From a virus, in the IMG/VR virus record IMGVR_UViG_3300017788_000088, positions 1-34,440 of that record: a stretch of 34,440 nucleotides of DNA. One strand, written 5' to 3'. The notes under the pieces were generated by a model. The model had not been told where the DNA came from. It worked only from the letters and a program-made list of their open reading frames with translations, and made no database searches. The translations under genes were made by a program, and so were the position numbers. Below are positions 23,641-32,229 of this stretch, in pieces (positions within the stretch are counted from its first letter, which is position 1; the number at the start of each line of letters is the position of its first letter).

Positions 23641-24146
23641 TAGATCTCCGTAAACTCTAGAGTGATATCTAGGAAGTCCGTTACAGGGTTTCTCTTTCTA
23701 ATTGTTTTTGAAAATCCAGTCATGAATACCTGATATGTTTTTTCTCCTGTTGAAGCAGAGACATATGTATTATCTGCTGGTACTGCCCCCGTTGATGGAT
23801 CTGTGTGTTTTGCAGCAATTATTTTAAGATAAATAGGTATGCCAACGTTTGCATTATAAAATGATTGCATCCAAGATCCTGCATAATTTGCATCAACTAT
23901 AGTAAACTTGGCATCATTTGTTGCATTACCAGTGCTAGCTGGCTTAGATGGTAAAAAATCCCATGATACAGAAATAACATCTTTCTTAGCAACAACAAAT
24001 TTTCTTAAAGTTCCATTTGCCATTCTTGATTCTTTTTCTATCAATAATGGAGAAATATCAATCTCTCTTCTATTGTGATCTGTTAATTTATACCAAGTAG
24101 TTCCATTAATAGAAACATGAACTCCAGATTGTAGTGCGTATGCCAT
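23640..24146 (-). CDS. Distal-tail-like minor tail protein
   Basis: 168 residues, beta-rich and without signal peptide. HVSINGTTWYKLTDHNRREI at the start and LDITLEFTEI at the end are typical of small tail proteins placed between tape measure and hub, such as distal tail proteins. The middle (FVVAKKDVISVSWDFLPSKP, then MQSFYNANVGIPIYLKI) is a likely sandwich core. The position directly after the tape measure, with TAATG junctions on both sides, supports a tail-end adaptor ring. The assignment rests more on order than on motif. Confidence 0.7.
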   Translation of the reverse strand: MAYALQSGVHVSINGTTWYKLTDHNRREIDISPLLIEKESRMANGTLRKFVVAKKDVISVSWDFLPSKPASTGNATNDAKFTIVDANYAGSWMQSFYNANVGIPIYLKIIAAKHTDPSTGAVPADNTYVSASTGEKTYQVFMTGFSKTIRKRNPVTDFLDITLEFTEI

Positions 24147-27100
24147 TATAGTGGTATCCTATTTGTCTTATTCATTTTGCTATCCATAAGCTTTATCTTT
24201 GCCAATACCTTGGTTGAAATTTCTTCAGCATTAGATCCAGTAACGTTCATTGTTACATTATACACTGAACTAGATCCCGTTACAGCTGCTGTATTTCCTG
24301 GCCCAGTTGCTCCAAATCCAACATTTGGTGTTTTGGGCAAGGCAGCAATATCTCCATAACTTCCTGTACGCAACTTCTTTAATAGCTTTTGATCTACAGG
24401 TGCTAACTTCTTTGTATCTGCAACAATTCCACTTCTTTCTTGTGCCTGATCAATTATTCTATCCATTTGAACAATTCTGCTTTCACGAGCAAATTTAGCT
24501 CCTTCTAGCATTGATTGTTGCTGCAAACTTGCTGCCCCTAAATAATCCCCAGTCATTTTAGCTTTAGCAGCTTGGTTAATAAGGCTAATTTGTTTCATTT
24601 GATATTGATTTTGTCTATCTAATTCATCATTTACTTCTTTAAGGGCATCACGTTTTTTATTTAAAAGTTTTATTTCTTTTTCGTATGGGTTAACAAATTT
24701 ACCATCGCTTGTTACACTATTTTTATTTACATTATCTGAATCAAGGTCTCCTTTTTGATTAACTTTTAAAGCATCTTTTTCTGCTTTTAGTGCAGCAACA
24801 AGGTCTGCAGCAAGCTTAGATCTTTGCTCTAGTAGTTTTGCTCTAGTGCTCATATCTGATGTTGCTTCTATTTGTTTATCAAGTGCGCTTAGTCTGCCCT
24901 TGATCATTGCAGCAGACATTGTTCCCTTAGCTCCAGTAGTTAGATCTGAATCTGCAATTATTTTTAATGCAACCTCTACACTTTTACCATCTATTTGACT
25001 TAATATATCTGGAATTCTTGCAACATCAAGTATTGTTAGGCTACCCTTTGCATATCCCATCATAATGTCAATTTGTGCAGCTCCATCTAAATCTTGTAAC
25101 GATTTAGTTATTTTCTTAAATAGTGCTGGATTTGATTTCTTTAAAGCTGCAAATGCTTCATTGCCAAGCCCCTTAAGAGCATCTGCAGAAGACTTTCCAG
25201 ATGGATCTATTTTATCTAGCTCTTTTACTAACTCTTTTGTACTATCGCTAAGACTTGTAAAGTTGGCCAATGATATATCAATTCCTGCATTATATTCTTC
25301 TTCAGTTATAAGACCATCTGCATATTGTGCATTTAATAAAGCAAGCGATTCTTTTTGTTCTGTGAATGCTAAAGAAACTTGTAGTCCTGCAGACTGTATT
25401 TGTTTTTGAATGTTTGTATATTCTTTGACAACATCAATATCACTTCCAAATCTACCCTGTCCAAAAAATGTACTACTTATTTGTGCGCCAACTTGTTGTA
25501 AAGCACCAAAGGTATTTCCAAGAGCACCACCAGAATATGCTTTATTTATATTTCTTTGTGTTCCAGCAGCCTCTTGTAATCTTTCAAATGTAAGACCGCT
25601 TGTTTTGCCACCAGACTTTAAACCTGCTATATCTATTTTAGATATGCCCTCTACAGTTTTTTTGATTGATTCTGCATTTTTAGTAGATTCTTTTGTTAAG
25701 AAATCCATTCTTGCTTTAATAGTTAAAGGCTCTTTTGTAATATCTTTACCATCTGGAGCAAGAAGAGTTTGTATTTTTGCTTTAAGCTCTACCTGATCCG
25801 CTGCTATTAAATCTGCTGCTGCCTTTATATTTGCAGCAATATCTGCTGGTCCAAGACCAAAAATTGCTGCTCTTTGTGCAACATCTATTGCGGCTGCTTG
25901 CATTCCTGCTTCTGGGCTACGCATTGCTGCAGCGTTAATAACCTGTGTTGCTCTGTTTCCTTTTTGTCCATAAAACTCTGCAAATCTTTTTACTGCTTCT
26001 CCACTTGCAGATATTAGTTGTCTATTATTTCTGCTAAATTCTCTAGCACTTGGTAATGCTCTTCCAGTAAATTCTGCATACTCTTCTATTGCTTTTATGC
26101 TACCATATCTTGCTTCCGCTTCCATTTTTGCAGCATCAGCAATTTCTTGTGCTGCTTTATGTGCACTTCTATTTAGCATAAATAATCCAGCACCAACGGC
26201 AAGCAAAAGAGTTGGCCATCCACCTAAAATTCTAGTGATCATTCCTAGAGCTTGTAAACCAAATACAACTGGCATTATAGATTGTGCCATTTGTCCAAGT
26301 TTTCCTGGGAGCATTGACAATGCAAAAAATAGTCCAGATAGTCCAAATCCTCCACCAGCACCAGCAGCACGACCTACACCACGACCAACAGCTCCTTTGA
26401 CTTTACCAAATCTTTTCTTTCTTTCTTGTGGTTGTTCTGGAAATGAAGGCATACCCAAAAATACTGGCCCTCTGCCTGCGTTAGAAGCCATATTTGCAAC
26501 CTTTGATCCAGATACTCTAGTAGCATCTGCAATCTCTTGCTCTGTAAATGGCCTTCCAGTTCTTGGATTAATTAGTGCAGTTGCAGCAGATGATGTGCCC
26601 CCAGCAACGTTCATTGCTTTAATTCTAGCCTGTTGATATGCCCTTCCATCACTAGCACCGTCTTTAGCAGCTAATGGATGTGGGCTTCTTCTATCTCTTG
26701 ACTGCTCATAAATATCTGTGGTACTTTTTTCTATTGTTTCCTGATATGTTTTAGCATCTTTTTGTGCTCTTAATACTAATGCTGATCTTATTTCTGTTGA
26801 GCTATATGTGCCTGCTGCTAAACCACCCTTAGCCTGTATAGCAGCAATCATTCTAGATCGTTCTTCTGGGGCAACTGCGCCTGGTGCCATTGCTCCACCA
26901 CTTATTGGCATTACTGGACCAAGCATTCTTGCATCATTAAGATGTGCATATGAAACTGGCAAATTAGCTAGTTCTGGTTTTTCTCTTGTTAAAAGTTTCC
27001 ACGTTTTTTGTACTCTTACTTGGAAAGGAGATCTTCTTAATCTTCTAAATGAGGTGTCTGATGCACGTTGACCTTCTTTAATAGATGGTGCTCTGGTTTC

Positions 27101-29761
27101 ACCATATGTTCCTCCCATTTCGGCTGCTGTTGGAAACATTCCATGTTTTTCCATTGCCTCTGCAGCAAAAGCAGCCTTGCTACTAGCATTTCTCATTCTT
27201 CCAAAAATATTATCCAAATCATCTCTAGAATTATCAAGAATTCTATTCATTGTTACTGTACTATTTTCTACACCACCAAGATTTTTTGCCGATGTTCTTA
27301 AAGTGCTTGCTATTTCTTCAGCATATCCAGATAATTCATTAGCATATTCTTGTCTAACAACATCTGTCATGCTTCTTCTTGTTTCTACCCCTGCACCTCG
27401 GCCTAAAGTAAATGATCCTCCAGCTAGTCCAGATAGCAAAGATAAAATAAATCCATCGTCTGCAGCAGCAGTGCCTGGTGTTCCTGCAAAAAATGACGGA
27501 GACATACCCAATCTATTTGAACTTGTGTTTCCTGGAGCTGGAAGACCAAGACCACTATAAACAACAGACTGACCACCAGTCATTGAAACTCTTCCAGACC
27601 TACTATTTTGATATCCTGGAATATTATCTGCAATAATTCCCTGTACTAATGGAGCATATTTCTTATTCATTGCTGTAGAAATAATTGCTTCGCCTGGAGA
27701 TACCATAGCAGGAACTATATCGCCAGCTCCTTTTGGTCCAGGGACACTCATAATTCCATTTGCATATCCCTTTGCTTTAAATCCTGGAACCATCATTCCT
27801 GGGAATCTTATAGCAGAAGTATTTTGTGCAGCAATCATTCTTTGATATTCTGCTATAAGTTGTCTTACTGCACCAGCTTCTCCAGTAAATGCCTGCTGTA
27901 ATCTTATATGTGATTGTTCAAGAGATGCTGCTGCAGCTACTGCATTTTGTTGTTCCACAGTCAAATACTGCGTTTGTTCTCCTAAGACCTTTGACTGACC
28001 TGTTAATCTTAAAAATCCATTTCTAAGAAGATTTAGCCCCTTAATGCCATTGGCAACAAAGTTTGCAAGCAGACCTATTGTCATAAGAAGAACTGGTGCT
28101 AGTCCACCCAAATATAATGTAACTTTTGCTATTGCTTTTTTTGTAGAGTCTGGCAAACTATTAAACCACTGTAAAAGACTATTTAATTTATCTAGTAAAG
28201 GAGTTACAATTTGTAAAAATACTTCTCCAACTGGAGCCAGCGATAACTTTAATTGCTCAACAGAAGAACGGAATTTGTTCATTGCACTATCTGCAGTTAA
28301 TCCTAATTCTTTTTCAGCAAGGGAGGCTAGATCTTCCATAGATGCTGAGGCAAGATCAAGGACACGAGATGCCTGATTTCCATCACGAATTACGTTGTCA
28401 AATAATGCAGACAAACGTGCCTGTTGGAACTTACCAAATAACTGTTCAATTGCTCTCTGTCTCTGAAGATTAGAAAGTCCGTCTAATGCTTTAGCAAATT
28501 CAATAACTGTTGCTTTAAGATTTCCAACATTGCTTTCTACAATTCTATCAATGTCAATGCCCATATCATTGAGCATTCCTTTTGCTTTATCTGTTGGATT
28601 AATAAGTGATGCAAGACCAGACTTTAAAGCGTTTGCGCCTTCTGATGCATTAATACCGCCTTCTTTCATGGCTGCCATAAAGAATGCTAAATCTTTTACA
28701 TCTCCACCAAGCTGACGAACAATTGGTGCGGCTTTTGGAATAGCTGTCGTGATATCATCAAGAGAAACAACAGTCTGGTTTTCAACTGCGTTTAAAAAGT
28801 TAATAGCATCTGCTAGCTCAGTGGAAGAAATTCTAAAAGCATTTTGCAATGAGATAGTTGTTTCAAGCGCTTTCTGCTGATCAACTTGTCCTAGAACTTG
28901 AAGCCTTGTTGCTTGTGTTACTTGTGCTTGTAAGTCTGCCCCAGCAAAACCAGCTGCTGCCGCTTCTGCTGCTAGTCCAACGGTATCTGCTACAGCCATT
29001 CCATACTTAGTAAATTCTTGACCAAGCATCTGTATAGATTCAAGTGCAAATTGTGTTTCTTCTGGTGCAGTAAATAAATCTCCATATACTTTCTTAAATT
29101 TAATTGCTGCTGTTTCCATTTGCATAAATGTTTTTGTTGCAACTGCGCCAAGCCCCATTAATGGAATTGTAAAACCAACCATAAGCTGACGACCAGCCCA
29201 TTGTGTATTCTTACCAAAATTTAAAAGATTAGTTGATCCTTGTTTAACAAGCTGATTAAATATAGCTTGTCTTTGTGCAGCCAACTGCGTTTGTGTGGTT
29301 AGATTGGTCATATCAAGCTTAGTTGGCATAACTGCAATTGCCTTCATAGCGCCAGTTGCGTCACGGCCCATCTTGATATATTGTGTCTGTAGCCTCTTTA
29401 CATTTTCTACGGCTACCTTATTTACTGTATCTAATTCAGAAGAAAACATCCTACCAAATGTTTTGGTGGATGCCATGGAATATCTGAAGTATTCCCGCAT
29501 AGAAAATTTATTACGTTCTAAAGAATCTGTAAAATTTTCAGCAGTTGTTTTTACTGTTCGTAACTCTGCAGAAAAACCTCTAATAGCGCCTACACCATTA
29601 ATAAAGTTCTTCTGCAGATCACGTTGTGCTAATGCAGCTGCATCGCTGCTTTTTGCAACTGAGGTGTGAAATCTAGATATTTCTCTTTGTAGAGCTTTAA
29701 GCTGTGCTAATGCACCAGACGTATCTATATTTACGTTAATCTCGGCATTTACATCAGCCAA
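24146..29761 (-). CDS. Tail tape measure protein
   Basis: 1871 residues, the largest gene. The TP901-type core lies at about 180-500 (QLMVGFTIPLMGLGAVATK; LGGDVKDLAFFMAAMKEGG with EGANALKSGLASL at 351-387). Hydrophobic clusters at about 541-572 and 1137-1197 could form membrane passages during DNA entry, and VPAMVSPGEAII at 683-694 is a motif seen in several phage tape measures. C-terminal helices (about 1700-1800) are coiled coil. At about 0.15 nm per residue the tail would be near 280 nm. No peptidase or lysozyme motif was recognised. The start is TTG 29761, with GAGGTG (29768-29773) six bases upstream and no suitable ATG nearby. Residues 715-1135 look like an inserted segment. Confidence 0.93.
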   Translation of the reverse strand: MADVNAEINVNIDTSGALAQLKALQREISRFHTSVAKSSDAAALAQRDLQKNFINGVGAIRGFSAELRTVKTTAENFTDSLERNKFSMREYFRYSMASTKTFGRMFSSELDTVNKVAVENVKRLQTQYIKMGRDATGAMKAIAVMPTKLDMTNLTTQTQLAAQRQAIFNQLVKQGSTNLLNFGKNTQWAGRQLMVGFTIPLMGLGAVATKTFMQMETAAIKFKKVYGDLFTAPEETQFALESIQMLGQEFTKYGMAVADTVGLAAEAAAAGFAGADLQAQVTQATRLQVLGQVDQQKALETTISLQNAFRISSTELADAINFLNAVENQTVVSLDDITTAIPKAAPIVRQLGGDVKDLAFFMAAMKEGGINASEGANALKSGLASLINPTDKAKGMLNDMGIDIDRIVESNVGNLKATVIEFAKALDGLSNLQRQRAIEQLFGKFQQARLSALFDNVIRDGNQASRVLDLASASMEDLASLAEKELGLTADSAMNKFRSSVEQLKLSLAPVGEVFLQIVTPLLDKLNSLLQWFNSLPDSTKKAIAKVTLYLGGLAPVLLMTIGLLANFVANGIKGLNLLRNGFLRLTGQSKVLGEQTQYLTVEQQNAVAAAASLEQSHIRLQQAFTGEAGAVRQLIAEYQRMIAAQNTSAIRFPGMMVPGFKAKGYANGIMSVPGPKGAGDIVPAMVSPGEAIISTAMNKKYAPLVQGIIADNIPGYQNSRSGRVSMTGGQSVVYSGLGLPAPGNTSSNRLGMSPSFFAGTPGTAAADDGFILSLLSGLAGGSFTLGRGAGVETRRSMTDVVRQEYANELSGYAEEIASTLRTSAKNLGGVENSTVTMNRILDNSRDDLDNIFGRMRNASSKAAFAAEAMEKHGMFPTAAEMGGTYGETRAPSIKEGQRASDTSFRRLRRSPFQVRVQKTWKLLTREKPELANLPVSYAHLNDARMLGPVMPISGGAMAPGAVAPEERSRMIAAIQAKGGLAAGTYSSTEIRSALVLRAQKDAKTYQETIEKSTTDIYEQSRDRRSPHPLAAKDGASDGRAYQQARIKAMNVAGGTSSAATALINPRTGRPFTEQEIADATRVSGSKVANMASNAGRGPVFLGMPSFPEQPQERKKRFGKVKGAVGRGVGRAAGAGGGFGLSGLFFALSMLPGKLGQMAQSIMPVVFGLQALGMITRILGGWPTLLLAVGAGLFMLNRSAHKAAQEIADAAKMEAEARYGSIKAIEEYAEFTGRALPSAREFSRNNRQLISASGEAVKRFAEFYGQKGNRATQVINAAAMRSPEAGMQAAAIDVAQRAAIFGLGPADIAANIKAAADLIAADQVELKAKIQTLLAPDGKDITKEPLTIKARMDFLTKESTKNAESIKKTVEGISKIDIAGLKSGGKTSGLTFERLQEAAGTQRNINKAYSGGALGNTFGALQQVGAQISSTFFGQGRFGSDIDVVKEYTNIQKQIQSAGLQVSLAFTEQKESLALLNAQYADGLITEEEYNAGIDISLANFTSLSDSTKELVKELDKIDPSGKSSADALKGLGNEAFAALKKSNPALFKKITKSLQDLDGAAQIDIMMGYAKGSLTILDVARIPDILSQIDGKSVEVALKIIADSDLTTGAKGTMSAAMIKGRLSALDKQIEATSDMSTRAKLLEQRSKLAADLVAALKAEKDALKVNQKGDLDSDNVNKNSVTSDGKFVNPYEKEIKLLNKKRDALKEVNDELDRQNQYQMKQISLINQAAKAKMTGDYLGAASLQQQSMLEGAKFARESRIVQMDRIIDQAQERSGIVADTKKLAPVDQKLLKKLRTGSYGDIAALPKTPNVGFGATGPGNTAAVTGSSSVYNVTMNVTGSNAEEISTKVLAKIKLMDSKMNKTNRIPL

Positions 29762-29767
29762 TTACTT

Positions 29768-29773
29768 CACCTC
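29768..29773 (-). promoter_or_regulatory. Ribosome binding site for a TTG start (tape measure)
   Basis: GAGGTG on the minus strand, six bases before TTG 29761. The next in-frame ATG would be far into the conserved N-terminal part, so the TTG is preferred. A rare start may hold down the amount of tape measure relative to the chaperones. Confidence 0.6.
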
Positions 29774-29786
29774 ATCTTAAATTGTA

Positions 29787-30110
29787 TTACTCGGCAGGAG
29801 ACATTACATCTGGCATACCGCCAAGCGTAACACCCGATGCTGCTTCAACGATCTTGTAAACTGTTGGAAGATCCAATAGCTCTTCAAGTTTTGCTAGATC
29901 TTCTGCAATTTCAGGCTTGTATTGCTTCATTGCAATTTGAGCACACTCCACAAGAAGAGTCATAGACTTTTCGTTATCTTCAGCCACTGCCGCAACACCT
30001 TCAAACTTCTTCAAAAACGGACGAAGAAGTGATATTTTTAGAGGACGAACCTTAATCTCTGTTCCATCAATTAGAGTAAGAGTCTTTTCCTCATGTATAG
30101 TTGTTGCCAT
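29787..30110 (-). CDS. Short tail assembly chaperone (G-like)
   Basis: 107 residues. It is homologous to the N-terminal half of the next upstream gene: both share the MAT start, a DGTEI turn, PLKI, a long helix with ECxxxAMxQYxPE and a DLPT/DMPT segment. Chaperones of this type coat the tape measure during tail assembly. There is no T-like extension and no slippery heptamer that I can see near its end, so it should be made only in short form. ATG 30110 has a strong GGGAGG, and a candidate extended -10 precedes it. Position directly before the tape measure gene fits the role. Confidence 0.85.
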   Translation of the reverse strand: MATTIHEEKTLTLIDGTEIKVRPLKISLLRPFLKKFEGVAAVAEDNEKSMTLLVECAQIAMKQYKPEIAEDLAKLEELLDLPTVYKIVEAASGVTLGGMPDVMSPAE

Positions 30111-30138
30111 TATTTTCCTCCCATATAGGCTAGTATAA

Positions 30139-30147
30139 ATTATATCA
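30139..30147 (-). promoter_or_regulatory. Candidate extended -10 promoter between the two chaperone genes
   Basis: Minus strand TGATATAAT in the 45-base gap between long and short chaperone. The best -35 is poor (TTTAAG at 15 bp). If active it would transcribe the short chaperone and tape measure without the long chaperone. Confidence 0.42.
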
Positions 30148-30155
30148 TAGAAGGG

Positions 30156-30848
30156 CTATCTTAAATCCTCATAATCTAAGCCCATTCCAATACCAAATCC
30201 TGCTTTTACTGCATTTTGTCCTTGTAAAGCAAGTATGTCTTTACTATCAGTTGTTTGTCCCTTGCTAAATACCCTTGCCTTTAAATCTTCCCATTCTTTT
30301 TGTCCACGATCTTGATTTTTATCTATATCTACACCCTGTATTGCTGCCAAAAATTTCTTTTCTTCATAATCTAGTTCTCTTCTTCCAGAGATTATTGCCA
30401 TTAATTCTGGCATAGAAATAGAAGATTCTAGATCATCATAATTTTTCCAAATGCCCAATGTGAACACTTCTGATTCTAGTTTTACTAGATCTATGTCCTC
30501 CCATGTATTTTTAGACTCATTCTTTTCTACCTGTTGTTTTACTGTATCAGATGAGTCTTCTGTTATTTTTATACCGCCTGCAATTTCTAATATTTCATGT
30601 ATAGTGGGCATATCGATTGCATCTTCTATGTCTAATGTAGATTTTGATAATTCTGGGCGATACTGTTGCATTGCAACTCTTACACACTCAAGCAATAATA
30701 ATATAGAGTCATCATCATTATCGGCTTTGTTAATGAGTGAAAATGTATCCATAAACTCACGAAGATATTTTATTTTTAATGGTGATATTTCTATCTCTGT
30801 GCCATCAAATAAACAAATTTTTTTAGTTGAATATACTTTAGTAGCCAT
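30156..30848 (-). CDS. Long tail assembly chaperone (G-T-like, in one frame)
   Basis: 230 residues. Residues 1 to about 100 are homologous to the short chaperone downstream. Residues about 115-200 form the T-like extension (LESEVFTLGIWKNYDDLESS, MPELMAIISGRRELDYEEKK, FLAAIQGVDID). In most long-tailed phages this extension is added to the G protein by a -1 ribosomal frameshift; here it is continuous in a single reading frame. The T part is expected to bring the tape measure-chaperone complex to the major tail protein. ATG 30848 has AGGGG a few bases upstream, a weaker site than that of the short gene. It follows a terminator and a candidate promoter. Confidence 0.85.
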   Translation of the reverse strand: MATKVYSTKKICLFDGTEIEISPLKIKYLREFMDTFSLINKADNDDDSILLLLECVRVAMQQYRPELSKSTLDIEDAIDMPTIHEILEIAGGIKITEDSSDTVKQQVEKNESKNTWEDIDLVKLESEVFTLGIWKNYDDLESSISMPELMAIISGRRELDYEEKKFLAAIQGVDIDKNQDRGQKEWEDLKARVFSKGQTTDSKDILALQGQNAVKAGFGIGMGLDYEDLR

Positions 30849-30863
30849 GATACCCCTAATACC

Positions 30864-30872
30864 ATTTTAGCA
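30864..30872 (-). promoter_or_regulatory. Candidate extended -10 promoter before the long chaperone
   Basis: Minus strand TGCTAAAAT, identical in its nine bases to the -10 region before the ssDNA-binding gene, located just after the terminator hairpin. The -35 position falls in the hairpin and has no match, so any activity would rest on the extended -10 or on a phage factor. Confidence 0.4.
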
Positions 30873-30877
30873 TACAG

Positions 30878-30904
30878 AAAAGCCCACCCCCGTAGGGATG
30901 GGCT
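30878..30904 (-). terminator. Rho-independent terminator after the major tail protein
   Basis: On the minus strand AGCCCATCCC and GGGGTGGGCT pair over 10 bp (one G-U) around a TACG loop, giving a C(UACG)G tetraloop of the very stable UNCG class. A short T-run (TTTT) follows. It starts about 20 bases after the stop of the major tail protein gene and would end most transcripts there. Confidence 0.85.
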
Positions 30905-30925
30905 AACTGCAATCTAAATATTAGA

Positions 30926-31570
30926 TTATGAACCTGGTGTCCAGGTACGATCTACGATCTTACCATAGGATCCAGATGTATCTTCAGGAAGAAGACGGAA
31001 AGAAACTTCAAACATTGATGCCTCATCACGCTTTGCAGATACGGTTACATTCTCAATTGAGAGTGCACGGTATGCTGAGTAAACACGTTCTACGTACGCT
31101 GAGTCTTCGCAGTCTCCAGTTCCAGGTCCAACAGCAACGATTCCTCGTTCTACTGGACATTCTCCAATTTCACCTGCAGAAAGGTTAAGGACCTGTCCAT
31201 TAGATGTTGACTTTGAAGAGCTAGTTCCTGAGAGTTGATTGTCATTATATGCTAGAGCCAAGAGAAGATTCTCAAGTGTTGCTTCAGCAAAAGCAGTAGC
31301 AAGATTTACTTGCATACCTTGCTTGTATAACTTAGCAACGTCTAGAATCTGATCAACCTGTACTTCTCCGAAGTCAGGCTGAAACTGAAGCTCAAGACCA
31401 TTCATGGTGTAACCCACATTTGTATAATCTGCTTCGTCAGCCAAAGTTTCTTTGAATGACTCGGAAGATACAAAGTTCTCCAATGTTGATGGAGTTAGGG
31501 TTGTGTCTGCTACGAAAAGTGCAGCAGCGCCAACGATAATGTTGGTCGATGTACCACGACTATATGGCAT
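30926..31570 (-). CDS. Major tail protein
   Basis: 214 residues, acidic and beta-rich. The N-terminus (NIIVGAAALFVADTTLTPST) and middle (GYTMNGLELQFQPDFGEVQV, then AKLYKQGMQVNLATAFAEAT) match the look of tail-tube proteins of actinophages, and the C-terminal strand FEVSFRLLPEDTSG closes the sandwich. Copies stack as rings to form the tail tube around the tape measure. ATG 31570 has AGAGGTG upstream. Gene order (tail terminator before, terminator hairpin and chaperones after) is what is expected of the tube gene, which needs high expression; the strong terminator right after it fits. Confidence 0.85.
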   Translation of the reverse strand: MPYSRGTSTNIIVGAAALFVADTTLTPSTLENFVSSESFKETLADEADYTNVGYTMNGLELQFQPDFGEVQVDQILDVAKLYKQGMQVNLATAFAEATLENLLLALAYNDNQLSGTSSSKSTSNGQVLNLSAGEIGECPVERGIVAVGPGTGDCEDSAYVERVYSAYRALSIENVTVSAKRDEASMFEVSFRLLPEDTSGSYGKIVDRTWTPGS

Positions 31571-31630
31571 TTTTTCACCTCTACTTTCAATAAGTATGTA
31601 TTAAGTTTTTGGCGGGTTTCCTCAGATATA

Positions 31631-31639
31631 AGTATAACA
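31631..31639 (-). promoter_or_regulatory. Candidate extended -10 promoter before the major tail protein
   Basis: Minus strand TGTTATACT in the 74-base gap upstream of the tube gene. No -35 hexamer fits at 15-18 bp. Transcription from it would give a leader of about 55 bases and a short message ending at the terminator after the tube gene. Confidence 0.35.
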
Positions 31640-31644
31640 GATTT

Positions 31645-32229
31645 TTATACGGTGATTTTATCGTCACCAGTGAGCTTTGGCTCTGAAGACCATAGATTTG
31701 AGGTCAACTCAGGCATCTGATGATAATCAAAATCTATAATAATCTTATTTCCAGCATAGGTTCTTGCTGTTCCAAAATCTATAATATCTCTAGTTTCCTC
31801 TAACTGGTATACCCTGAAATTATGGAAATAGAAAACATTATCGACCAATCCAGCGTCGTCTAGATCTACCCTGCGATTTGAGCACCAGCTATTTATTTCT
31901 TCTGCTGATTCATCAAAACGGTCTAACAGTCTATATATAATCTCTGTAACCTGAATCATATTTGTAATAGAGTTTTCTTGGGTAGCATAAAAATAGTATA
32001 ATAGTTGTTCGCACTTTATATGTGGAAAAGATTTTCTATTCATTTTAAACATACGGTCATATGTTGCCATTACCCCATTATTTTCTACAAATGACTGGGT
32101 TAGGTTATCTATTGTAGATGGAGCAGTTGGGAAAAATGGAACACTATCAAATCCAAAATCAGCAAGCTTAGATTGTAAATATCTGTTTATCCATAAAACT
32201 GGAGTATTGAGTGGTGTATCGTTAGCCAT
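31645..32229 (-). CDS. Tail terminator / head-tail joining protein
   Basis: 194 residues. An N-terminal helix (VLWINRYLQSKLADFG), a long middle helical part (CEQLLYYFYATQENSITNMI, then IIYRLLDRFD) and C-terminal strands (FHNFRVYQLEETRDI, KIIIDFDYHQMP) match the mixed fold of tail terminator proteins of siphoviruses. Such proteins cap the finished tube and join it to the head. It overlaps the end of the gp10-like gene by eight bases and lies directly before the tube gene. Assigned by position and general pattern, not by a catalytic motif. Confidence 0.72.
   Translation of the reverse strand: MANDTPLNTPVLWINRYLQSKLADFGFDSVPFFPTAPSTIDNLTQSFVENNGVMATYDRMFKMNRKSFPHIKCEQLLYYFYATQENSITNMIQVTEIIYRLLDRFDESAEEINSWCSNRRVDLDDAGLVDNVFYFHNFRVYQLEETRDIIDFGTARTYAGNKIIIDFDYHQMPELTSNLWSSEPKLTGDDKITV

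Noticed and set aside
26097-26636. Plus-strand open frame of 179 codons
   Set aside because: It is opposite the tape measure; the Ala/Pro-rich product is a reverse-frame shadow of Ala/Gly-rich coding.
29787-30156. Programmed -1 frameshift at the end of the short chaperone
   Set aside because: No X-XXY-YYZ type heptamer was seen near its 3' end, and the T-like extension is already fused in frame in the long chaperone.
30451-30870. Plus-strand open frame of 139 codons
   Set aside because: It is antisense to the long chaperone, runs over its start codon and the promoter area, and has no recognisable domain.
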